Positions 18,022 to 25,087 of a stretch of DNA of 64,000 nucleotides are shown piece by piece (the stretch's first letter is position 1; every line of letters starts with the position of its first letter). This DNA comes from Mucilaginibacter paludis DSM 18603 (lineage in GTDB: Bacteria > Bacteroidota > Bacteroidia > Sphingobacteriales > Sphingobacteriaceae), in the NCBI RefSeq assembly GCF_000166195.2, contig NZ_CM001403.1:5164432-5228431 (forward strand). The letters run 5' to 3'. Below the pieces are notes generated by a model. The model was not told the DNA's origin, did not search any database, and saw only the letters and a program-made list of their open reading frames with translations. The position numbers were made by a program, and so were the translations under genes.

Positions 18022-18499
18022 TAGGCTAAGCCAAGATTTTACTAATGATCTTTTGGTGAAATTCTATTACTGTTTTAAGATTGTATTTTTAACGTAGCTC
18101 TCGATTATCAATATTTTATGTCTTCATGAGTAGCAGATCAGGCCCCCCAAAAAAAAAGATGGCGTTTTGAACCTTCGTGATCTTCTTTGGTACAAAGGCA
18201 AAGTGCGCAAAGGCCCCGACTGCACGCCGGGCCGGGAGTTGGCCTGTGGGTGGAAGGATCGGGCAGTCTTGATTTTTTTGGTTCTTTTTGTATCAAGACA
18301 AAAAGAACAAAGCCCTTCACGCGGCGATTGAGCGTGCCGATGTAGTAAATTAAAAATACTGATTATTAGCGCAAAAATAGACGAATTGATAATCACCAAT
18401 TTACTAAGGCATCGTTATAACTGTAATTTACTGTTTGTTTTTCATCAAAAAGGCAGCATGTTTTTATGCTATTATAAATTACGACTTGGAATTCCAGCG
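18022..18499. other. Insertion splitting the toxin relic
   Basis: About 480 nt between the two toxin halves. The centre (about 18150-18365) is copy D of the dispersed repeat in reverse orientation; both flanks are AT-rich and match nothing else I can identify in the window. No target-site duplication is visible at the toxin breakpoints, which are too decayed to place exactly. Confidence 0.5.
18150..18365 (-). repeat. Dispersed hairpin repeat, copy D (inverted)
   Basis: Reverse-complement copy: TTTGAACCTTCGTGA (tail), AAAGTGCGCAAAGGCC, CTGCACGCCGGGCCGGGAGT, GGATCGGGCAGTCTTGA, then a compact hairpin (GGTTCTTTTTGT / ACAAAAAGAAC) and GCGGCGATTGAGCG. It lies inside the toxin relic. Confidence 0.75.
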
Positions 18500-18667
18500 G
18501 ACAAACTAAAACTACTTTACCCACACTATTCGTTACACAGCTAAAAATTCAGATTCGCCACCCTTCAGATCTTTCCTGATTTTCTGGTTTATCATGTGGA
18601 TGAGATAAACAAAATAGTTTACGTGAACGCGGTTTTTCACACAAGCAAAAATCCAGGGAGAATATAA
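18500..18667 (+). pseudogene. 3' part of a ParE/RelE-type toxin gene
   Basis: The frame reads DKLKLLYPHYSLHS, a stop codon, then KFRFATLQIFPDFLVYHVDE, INKIVYVNAVFHTSKNP and a terminal stop. This is the standard C-terminal half of ParE/RelE toxins (fR-x-x-L-x-x-FP, vYy-x-vDE, v-x-V-x-AVfHtsrNP). One in-frame stop plus separation from the first half by about 480 nt show it is a relic. Confidence 0.65.
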
Positions 18668-18684
18668 CCTGATAATTAAACAAC

Positions 18685-18707
18685 AAATCCCGCTCAAGGC
18701 GGGATTT
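18685..18707 (-). terminator. Hairpin terminator after the nucleotidyltransferase gene
   Basis: AAATCCCGC and GCGGGATTT form a 9-bp stem with a 5-nt loop, followed on the minus strand by GTTGTTT. It lies 26 nt past the nucleotidyltransferase stop and suits an intrinsic terminator for that gene. Confidence 0.6.
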
Positions 18708-18732
18708 ATCAATCAGTATCATATCTAAAACC

Positions 18733-19635
18733 TTATGCCCACAAATTGGCAGGATAGGTTCCGTTTTCAACTAAAGCAGAAATGCTTTCCTGCACGATAG
18801 GCTTATCTTCTTTATAAGTTACACCGAACCATTTAGAAGCTGTTGGAACAACTTTAAATGATGCTACGCCGGTTTTTATCAGTTCGTCAGCAACCAAGGG
18901 GATAAAAAATTCAGCTTTAGGGTTGGTTTCGTTAGCGTCAACAAAGCGTTTAAACATATCCAGGCTTTGATCAAAAACAGCCGGGGTAAAGCCCCAAAAG
19001 TTCATGGATACGCGTGTATCGTTCGGCAGTGCATGTTCGCCTTCGGCGTCTTTGTAAGCAACTTTGCCACCTTCGGTAAAGTAAACCTCGGTACGCTCGT
19101 TAATTTCAACCATGTTGCCTTCATCATTAACCTTACAAACACCGCGCGATACTGAACCGTAGTCGGATAAGGTTCTGTCAACTTGGTAACCAATTAAGGA
19201 GTATTTATCGTCGGCCACTTCAGTAGTTAAAAATTTGGCCATTTTTTCAAATGAATCATAACCATAAAAATCATCGGCGTTAATAACGCAAAAGGGTTCT
19301 TTAATGGCATGGCGGGCAGCTAAAACGGCGTGGGCAGTTCCCCATGGTTTAGCGCGCTCAACGGTTTTATCAATACCGTACTGTTGCAGGTCGAAGTTTT
19401 GAAACACGTAATCTGTTTCAATTTTTCCGCTTAGTTTGGGTTCAAATATCCCTTTAAAATTATCCAAAAACTCTTCACGGATGATGAACGTAACCTTACC
19501 AAAACCGGCCTTAATGGCATCATATATAGAATAATCAATAATGGTTTCCCCGTTGGGGCCAAAGCCGTCAACTTGTTTCATGCTTCCATAGCGACTGGCC
19601 ATCCCTGCGGCCAATATTAATAGTGTAGGTTTCAT
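18733..19635 (-). CDS. Sugar-phosphate nucleotidyltransferase family protein
   Basis: NTP-transferase fold enzyme of 300 residues. The N-terminal signature LAAGMASRYGSMKQVDGFG (residues about 7-25) is the nucleotide-binding loop of nucleotidyltransferases that make NDP-sugars. VINADDFYGYDSF in the middle supplies the metal-binding Asp. The start differs from classical RfbA/GalU in the MKQVDGFGPNGE wording, so the sugar and base are left open. It stands alone, without other sugar-nucleotide genes nearby, and is followed by a terminator hairpin. Confidence 0.85.
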   Translation of the reverse strand: MKPTLLILAAGMASRYGSMKQVDGFGPNGETIIDYSIYDAIKAGFGKVTFIIREEFLDNFKGIFEPKLSGKIETDYVFQNFDLQQYGIDKTVERAKPWGTAHAVLAARHAIKEPFCVINADDFYGYDSFEKMAKFLTTEVADDKYSLIGYQVDRTLSDYGSVSRGVCKVNDEGNMVEINERTEVYFTEGGKVAYKDAEGEHALPNDTRVSMNFWGFTPAVFDQSLDMFKRFVDANETNPKAEFFIPLVADELIKTGVASFKVVPTASKWFGVTYKEDKPIVQESISALVENGTYPANLWA

Positions 19636-19732
19636 AAATGCTAAAGTAATTATATTTTGGATTGCTTGTTAAACGGATGTATAATTTAATAAATTAATAA
19701 TATGATGGACAATTGACCAGTAGATAAATTGT

Positions 19733-20848
19733 TTAATTTTTAATATACCTGAAATCCTGGCCGGCCTGAATGTTTAACAAAGTTTCGTAGATCAGGCTGA
19801 TTACATTATCCACATCTTCCTGGTGGATCATCTCAACAGTGGTGTGCATATACCGGAGAGGAAGCGAGATCAATACCGAAGGCACGCCACCGTTTGAGTA
19901 AGCAAAAGCATCAGTATCGGTACCGGTTGAGCGGGAAGAAGCCTGCCGCTGGAACGGTATCGAAGCCTTCTGGGCTGTTTCAATCAATAGTTTGTTCAGG
20001 TTATTTTGTATGGCCGGTGCGTAAGATATTACGGGCCCTTTGCCGCAAGCCAGATCGCCCTGGGTTATCTTGTTGATCATCGGCGTTTGCGTATCATGCG
20101 TTACGTCGGTAATGATGGCTACATCTGGGTTAATATAATCGGCTATCATTTCTGCTCCGCGCAAGCCAATTTCTTCCTGAACGGCGTTTACAATATACAA
20201 ACCAAAGTCCAGCTTTTTGCCGTTCTCCTTTAACAAACGGGCTACTTCGGCTATCATAAAACCGCCTACGCGGTTATCTAAGGCGCGGCCAACATAATAG
20301 CGGTTATTTAAAACCATAAACTCATCCTCGTAGGTAATTACGCAGCCTACATGGATACCTAAAGCTTCAACCTCATCTTTGGTAGTGCAGCCGCAATCCA
20401 AAAAAATATTTTTTAAGGTTGGCGCTTCTTCCTTTTCGCCGCTGCGGGTATGGATGGCAGGCCAGCCAAATATGGCTTTAACAATGCCTTTATCGGTATG
20501 GATATTAACCCGCTTTGAGGGCGCTATCTGGTGGTCGGAACCTCCGTTACGGATCACGTAGATTAAACCATCGCTGGTAATGTAATTTACAAACCAGGAT
20601 ATCTCATCGGCGTGAGCCTCGATAACAACTTTATAGGAAGCTTTTGGATTGATGATGCCTACAGCGGTACCGTAGTTATCAACATAAGTTTCATCAATAT
20701 AAGGTTTAATGTACTCGAGCCAGAGCTTTTGCCCTTCGGCTTCAAAGCCGGTAGGAGAGGGGTTGTTGATATATTTTTCTAAAAAGGAGAGTGATGCAGG
20801 AGTAACAACAGGTATGTGTGTTTTTTCTTCAGATTTTTTTTTAGCCAT
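19733..20848 (-). CDS. M42 family metallopeptidase (aminopeptidase/endoglucanase-like)
   Basis: Cytoplasmic dinuclear zinc aminopeptidase of about 371 residues. Metal and catalytic residues of M42 are readable in order: IEAHADEISW, GRALDNRVGGFM, VQEEIGLRGAEM, IITDVTHDT, and the C-terminal YMHTTVEMIHQEDV. Family members form large tetrahedral complexes that trim peptides to amino acids. A lysine-rich head (MAKKKSEEK) precedes the fold. The frame can be read from a TTG two codons upstream, but the ATG is the better start. No operon partner; a TATATTTG -7 element lies upstream. Confidence 0.92.
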   Translation of the reverse strand: MAKKKSEEKTHIPVVTPASLSFLEKYINNPSPTGFEAEGQKLWLEYIKPYIDETYVDNYGTAVGIINPKASYKVVIEAHADEISWFVNYITSDGLIYVIRNGGSDHQIAPSKRVNIHTDKGIVKAIFGWPAIHTRSGEKEEAPTLKNIFLDCGCTTKDEVEALGIHVGCVITYEDEFMVLNNRYYVGRALDNRVGGFMIAEVARLLKENGKKLDFGLYIVNAVQEEIGLRGAEMIADYINPDVAIITDVTHDTQTPMINKITQGDLACGKGPVISYAPAIQNNLNKLLIETAQKASIPFQRQASSRSTGTDTDAFAYSNGGVPSVLISLPLRYMHTTVEMIHQEDVDNVISLIYETLLNIQAGQDFRYIKN

Positions 20849-20886
20849 GATCAATGAAATTATAAAATGGCGCTGCCGCGCGGAAG

Positions 20887-20894
20887 CAAATATA
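20887..20894 (-). promoter_or_regulatory. Bacteroidota -7 element for the M42 peptidase gene
   Basis: The minus strand reads TATATTTG, matching TAnnTTTG, 39 nt before the M42 ATG. A TTTG occurs further upstream but at a spacing (about 13 nt) shorter than usual for a -33 box. Confidence 0.38.
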
Positions 20895-20903
20895 GTAAAC
20901 CAA

Positions 20904-20933
20904 CTTGCAAAGCCATAAGTTTCTGTACTTTCG
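20904..20933 (+). promoter_or_regulatory. Possible promoter of a small RNA
   Basis: TACTTTCG (a one-base variant of TAnnTTTG) is preceded, after 18 nt, by CTTG. This is near the normal -33/-7 arrangement. No plus-strand gene follows for 3 kb except the terminator-ended stretch listed next. Confidence 0.3.
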
Positions 20934-20939
20934 GGTGCT

Positions 20940-21091
20940 CATAAAGTAGGTTAATTATACAGCAATTTATTTCTGAGTTAACACTGGCTTTATTTGCAAC
21001 ACACATCTTTGTAATGAGTGATTTTAAATTCATACATTTAGTTTAGTTGGGGAACAAGTCGGCATTTTGGGTTGCCGGCTTGTTTTGTTTT
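20940..21091 (+). ncRNA. Candidate small RNA ending in an intrinsic terminator
   Basis: A plus-strand segment of about 150 nt lies between a promoter-like site and a strong terminator, yet no plus-strand gene is present. It carries one tiny frame (ATG at 21014, MSDFKFIHLV, then stop), so a short peptide or leader is an alternative. The flanking genes are both on the minus strand. The evidence is only the promoter-terminator pair; no RNA family is recognised. Confidence 0.3.
21053..21091 (+). terminator. Intrinsic terminator without an upstream plus-strand gene
   Basis: AACAAGTCGGCA pairs with TGCCGGCTTGTT (one G-T pair) around an 8-nt loop, followed by TTGTTTT on the plus strand. On the minus strand it could also stop the GNAT transcript, but there it is followed by CCCC and lacks a U tract. 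Confidence 0.6.
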
Positions 21092-21095
21092 CAAC

Positions 21096-21503
21096 CTAAA
21101 GTAACCTTTCCATTATCTCGTAATCCAAATTGTTTTTAGTGAAATTTTCTCCAGTTTGCCTGAAGCCTGATTTGAGGTAAAAGCCGATAGCCTGTGCGCG
21201 TGCATTGCACCAGACGCGTTGTGCACCCTCGGCCTTTGCAAAATCTATAACATAAGCCAGTAGGCTTGTACCAACGCCTTTACCTTGAAAGGCTGGCTGA
21301 ACGGCAAATTTGCGGAACTGAAAATCGGACCCTTTAGAGAATAATGATACCACGCTCACCAGTTGGTTATCTGCAAAAGCGCCGAAATGGTGGCCATCCT
21401 CATCCTCATCCATCTGCATTTGATGAATAGGTTCATCGGGATATAAAACCTCATGCCTGAGCCGCCAGGTTAATCGGGGTGTTATTTGTTCAATGTGGAT
21501 CAT
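21096..21503 (-). CDS. GNAT family N-acetyltransferase
   Basis: Small acetyl-CoA-dependent acetyltransferase of 135 residues. The acetyl-CoA pyrophosphate loop is AVQPAFQGKGVGTSLLAYVI, matching (Q/R)xxGxG at QGKGVG. Upstream strands (HFGAFADNQLVSVVSLF) and the C-terminal RVWCNARAQAIGFYLKSGF complete the GNAT fold. The substrate is unknown; similar small proteins are often listed simply as GNAT enzymes. A hairpin lies just past its stop. Confidence 0.88.
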   Translation of the reverse strand: MIHIEQITPRLTWRLRHEVLYPDEPIHQMQMDEDEDGHHFGAFADNQLVSVVSLFSKGSDFQFRKFAVQPAFQGKGVGTSLLAYVIDFAKAEGAQRVWCNARAQAIGFYLKSGFRQTGENFTKNNLDYEIMERLL

Positions 21504-21735
21504 ATCGTTGACGGTAAATTTAGTATTAACCCATCAGAAGGTAAGTAGGGTTGCAGTGCTTTTCCTCAAGATGGTTGTAACGCCTCGGCATGGCGCGGGC
21601 CCATGTTTTTGCTTAGCTGGCGTTTTGCCGTCGTTAACAAACGGAAACCGTATGTACAACCACTTTTATAAGATCTAACAATTTCCACCTTACCTCTTAC
21701 CTCTTGCCTCTTACTTCTCCCTTCCCGCTCAAAAG

Positions 21736-23277
21736 TTACAAGGGCATGTTCCCATGTTTTTTTCTGGGTAGGTTAACTACTTTGTTTTCGAGCATTTTAA
21801 AAGCTTTAATTAATTTTTTACGGGTTTCGGCAGGCTCAATTACCTCATCAATAAAACCCCGTTCGGCAGCGCGGTAGGGGTTGGCAAAGGTATCCGAGTA
21901 CAATTGTTCCATCTCTTTCCATTTGGCTTCTGGGTCGGGCGCGGTAATTATTTCGCGTTTAAATATAATTTCGGCGGCACCTTTGGCTCCCATTACCGCA
22001 ATTTCGGCGCTGGGCCAGGCATAGTTCATGTCAGCTCCAATATGTTTGGAGTTCATTACATCGTAAGCGCCGCCGTAGGCTTTGCGGGTAATTACGGTAA
22101 TGCGTGGTACCGTAGCTTCGCAAAAGGCGTATAGCAACTTGGCACCGTTGGTGATAATGCCTTTCCACTCCTGGTCGGTTCCGGGCAAAAATCCGGGAAC
22201 ATCTTCAAATACCAGTAATGGGATATTAAAGCTATCGCAAAAGCGGATGAAACGTGCGCCTTTGGTTGACGAATTGATATCCAGCACACCGGCTAAAAAA
22301 GCCGGCTGATTGGCTACTATCCCTATGCTCCGGCCAGCCAAACGCGCAAAACCGACTACAATGTTTTCTGCAAAATCCCGGTGTACCTCCAGGAATGTAC
22401 CTTCGTCAATTACCTCTTGCAATATATCGCGCATATCATAAGGTTGCGATATGTTTTGAGGCAGGATGGTATTTAGCGCGGGCCTTTGTTCGTCACTTGC
22501 ATCGTAAGGTAAAGCAGGGGCGGTTTCCTCGCAATTTTGGGGCATGTAACTCAATAGCTTTTTTACATGCTGTATGGCCTCAATCTCGTTAGTGCAGGCA
22601 AAATGTGTAACGCCCGATTTGGTGGCATGGGTATTAGCACCTCCTAATTCCTCGGAGGTAACCACCTCGTGTGTTACTGTTTTAACCACGTTGGGCCCGG
22701 TAACAAACATGTAAGAGGTATGCTCAACCATCAAAATAAAATCGGTAATGGCAGGAGAATATACGGCGCCGCCCGCACATGGGCCCATAATGGCCGATAT
22801 TTGCGGCACCACGCCCGATGCCATGGTATTACGGTAAAATATATCGGCATAACCGCCGAGCGAAACTACGCCTTCCTGGATGCGTGCCCCACCGGAGTCG
22901 TTCAGCCCAATTACCGGCGCACCGTTCTTCATGGCCAGATCCATAATTTTGCAGATCTTTTCGGCATGGGTTTCTGACAGCGAACCGCCAAAAACGGTAA
23001 AATCCTGTGAGAATACGTAAACTAAACGGCCATTGATAAACCCATAGCCAGTAACTACACCATCGCCCGGATAGTTCTCTTTTTCCATACCGAAGTCGGT
23101 CGACCGGTGTGATACCAGCATACCGATCTCTTCAAATGATCCTTCGTCCAATAAAAAATGCAAACGCTCGCGGGCGGTTAGCTTCCCTTTTTTATGCTGA
23201 CTATCAATACGGGCCTGGCCGCCGCCTAACAGCGCCTGGTCTTTTTTTAGTTTTAGCGTCTCCAGTTTTTTATCCAC
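21736..23277 (-). CDS. Acyl-CoA carboxylase carboxyltransferase (beta) subunit
   Basis: Carboxyltransferase of 513 residues that moves CO2 from biotin to an acyl-CoA, most likely propionyl-CoA. Both crotonase-like halves are present: NDSGGARIQEGVVSLGGYAD and MGPCAGGAVYSPA in the first, FEDVPGFLPGTDQEWKGII and RKAYGGAYDVMNSKHIGAD in the second. Both oxyanion-hole glycine pairs are visible. It starts at a GTG preceded by GGAGAA; no in-frame ATG fits the family start MDKKLE. The biotin carboxylase and biotin carrier subunits are not next to it. Propionyl-CoA specificity is inferred from length and wording. Confidence 0.92.
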   Translation of the reverse strand: MDKKLETLKLKKDQALLGGGQARIDSQHKKGKLTARERLHFLLDEGSFEEIGMLVSHRSTDFGMEKENYPGDGVVTGYGFINGRLVYVFSQDFTVFGGSLSETHAEKICKIMDLAMKNGAPVIGLNDSGGARIQEGVVSLGGYADIFYRNTMASGVVPQISAIMGPCAGGAVYSPAITDFILMVEHTSYMFVTGPNVVKTVTHEVVTSEELGGANTHATKSGVTHFACTNEIEAIQHVKKLLSYMPQNCEETAPALPYDASDEQRPALNTILPQNISQPYDMRDILQEVIDEGTFLEVHRDFAENIVVGFARLAGRSIGIVANQPAFLAGVLDINSSTKGARFIRFCDSFNIPLLVFEDVPGFLPGTDQEWKGIITNGAKLLYAFCEATVPRITVITRKAYGGAYDVMNSKHIGADMNYAWPSAEIAVMGAKGAAEIIFKREIITAPDPEAKWKEMEQLYSDTFANPYRAAERGFIDEVIEPAETRKKLIKAFKMLENKVVNLPRKKHGNMPL

Positions 23278-23606
23278 TTCTCCGGTTTTATTAATTGTTA
23301 GTGGTTAAAAATAGGAATTATCTTTGAGTACTTTAAGAGGGGCTGTTATTTCGAAGTTTTGTTTGCTGATGCAGATGATCTGTTGGTAGCTGGACGCAGA
23401 CATGCTATGCCGATGAAAATATTTCTGAAGATTTATTGTGCGTTGTATATCAGGATAAATTGGCCTTTACAGTCCGGCTAACCACTTGTTGGTGGCATTC
23501 TTTTTTGTATGTGGACTTTATATTAATGGAGAAAAACTTTAAAATGTAATTTAATCCATTATTTTTGACTACTGGTTACCAGTTAAACCAGCTAAAACAT
23601 ACAGGG
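23278..23606. other. Gap between divergent carboxylase and DUF1275 genes
   Basis: 329 nt holding the promoter regions of both genes. A short inverted repeat (CCACTTGTTGGTGG) is near 23482. No ORF or known repeat is seen apart from the -7 element listed next. Confidence 0.5.
23560..23567 (+). promoter_or_regulatory. Bacteroidota -7 element upstream of the DUF1275 gene
   Basis: TATTTTTG fits TAnnTTTG. It coincides with the TTG that would start the longest reading of the next gene, so initiation at the ATG (23607) is more likely. Confidence 0.35.
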
Positions 23607-24350
23607 ATGCTGAGGCAAAACAAGGATAAACGTACGCTAAGAGCTAACCTGATGCTGGCATCCTCAACCGCGTTTGTGGCGGGTGTTACCAATGTTGCTG
23701 GAGTAATTGCGTTTTTAGCTTTTACCACCAACATTACCGGGCACGTGGCTTTGTTGGCTCGCAAGGTTAATGCACAAGACGTTGAGGAAACTATAACCGT
23801 ATTTGTCTGGTTGTTTATGTTTTTTATGGGCGCATTTGTGTCGCATTTTTTGGTGCGAACCTATGAGCATATCAGCAGGTATAAGGCGCATGCCTTCCCC
23901 ATACTGGTAGAAACCATTGTGTTATTTTTGGTTGCTATTTATGGTAATCATTTTTTTAGCGGGAGCGATGCCGAGCGTGAAGTAATTATAGGGGCCATCC
24001 TGTTTTCGATGGGTTTGCAAAATAGTTTGGTATCCACTATATCCGGCGGCTTAATCAAATCATCGCATTTAACAGGTTTGTTTACCGATGTGGGGGCTGA
24101 TGTAGCCGAGTGGATCCATCCGCGTACAGCCAAAACATCCGTTGTGAAAAACAGGCTGTACATTAGGCTTACCGTGCTTGCTTTTTACTTTTTGGGCGCT
24201 TTGGCAGGTGGGTACTTTTTTGAATTGTACAACTTCCGGGTGTTTTATTTTATTCCGTTTATTCTTATCAGTATACTACTCTACGATATTTGGGACGTTA
24301 TATTCCACAAACTGGGGCGTAAGCTTAGTCCAGGTTTGCCAACTAAATAA
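23607..24350 (+). CDS. DUF1275 (YoaK-like) membrane protein
   Basis: Inner-membrane protein of 247 residues with about six transmembrane helices. The first helix region LASSTAFVAGVTNVAGVIAF and the NITGHVALLAR loop are typical of the YoaK/DUF1275 family, whose function is unknown. GLQNSLVSTISGGLIKSSHL and TGLFTDVGADVAEW continue the family pattern. A TTG 42 nt upstream would extend the protein by 14 residues but overlaps the -7 element. It precedes a carbonic anhydrase gene by 20 nt, so both are probably one transcript. Confidence 0.85.
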   Translation: MLRQNKDKRTLRANLMLASSTAFVAGVTNVAGVIAFLAFTTNITGHVALLARKVNAQDVEETITVFVWLFMFFMGAFVSHFLVRTYEHISRYKAHAFPILVETIVLFLVAIYGNHFFSGSDAEREVIIGAILFSMGLQNSLVSTISGGLIKSSHLTGLFTDVGADVAEWIHPRTAKTSVVKNRLYIRLTVLAFYFLGALAGGYFFELYNFRVFYFIPFILISILLYDIWDVIFHKLGRKLSPGLPTK

Positions 24351-24370
24351 TCAGTTAACCAGCTAATTCT

Positions 24371-25030
24371 ATGTGCGCTAAAACAGACAACAATTCAAGC
24401 CAGATCATTTACGAAAGTTTATTGGAAGGAAATAGAAAATTTGTAGCCGAAACTCTTCAAAATGATCCGCAATATTTTGAGAAACTGGCTAATGGCCAAA
24501 AGCCGCCGGTGCTTTGGATTGGCTGCGCCGATAGCCGTGTTCCGGCTAACCAGATTACCAATACCGCTCCGGGCGAAGTGTTTGTGCATCGTAATATAGC
24601 CAACGTGGTGGTTCACTCCGATATGAACATGCTTTCGGTATTGGATTACGCCGTCAATATTCTGGAAGTGCAACATGTGATAGTTTGCGGTCATTATGGT
24701 TGCGGTGGAGTTATTGCCGCCCTCGGGAATGATGAAAATGGTTTGGTTGATAACTGGTTAAGACACATTAAGGATGTTTACCGCCTGCATGAAGCAGAAC
24801 TGGATGTCATTACCGACCAGAAAACAAAGACCGACCGGCTGGTTGAACTCAATGTAATGGAAAATGTAAATAACCTTACTGCCACATCAATAGTACAGAA
24901 CGCCTGGAAAAACGGAAAAGACCTGAGTGTACACGGATGGGTTTATACCCTAACTACAGGTTTTATTAACGACCTGAAAGTAAGCGTTAAAAGTAATGAT
25001 CATATAAAAGAGGTGTTTAAATTTAAATAA
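24371..25030 (+). CDS. Beta-class carbonic anhydrase
   Basis: Zinc enzyme interconverting CO2 and bicarbonate in the cytoplasm, 219 residues. Zinc ligands are Cys52, His108 and Cys111 (GCADSRVP and VCGHYGCGGV), with the Asp54-Arg56 dyad. Length and motif spacing are standard for the beta class. It closely resembles the anhydrase domain fused to SulP about 6 kb away, including the long RLVELNVxE stretch and TSIVQ-A, so the two are paralogues. Probably co-transcribed with the DUF1275 gene and ended by a strong terminator. Confidence 0.95.
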   Translation: MCAKTDNNSSQIIYESLLEGNRKFVAETLQNDPQYFEKLANGQKPPVLWIGCADSRVPANQITNTAPGEVFVHRNIANVVVHSDMNMLSVLDYAVNILEVQHVIVCGHYGCGGVIAALGNDENGLVDNWLRHIKDVYRLHEAELDVITDQKTKTDRLVELNVMENVNNLTATSIVQNAWKNGKDLSVHGWVYTLTTGFINDLKVSVKSNDHIKEVFKFK

Positions 25031-25051
25031 AGGCAAACACTGTCAACAAAA

Positions 25052-25085
25052 AAGAGCGATGAGTTAACCTCATCGCTCTTGCTTT
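25052..25085. terminator. Bidirectional terminator
   Basis: AAGAGCGATGAG and CTCATCGCTCTT form a perfect 12-bp stem with a 5-nt loop. An A-run precedes it and a T-rich stretch follows, so it can serve both the carbonic anhydrase (plus) and P5C dehydrogenase (minus) genes that converge here. Confidence 0.85.
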
Positions 25086-25087
25086 AG

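Noticed and set aside
18124..18399. Frame of 91 codons within inverted repeat copy D.
   Set aside because: Same repeat as above, inside the toxin relic; the peptide arises from the repeat and not from a gene.
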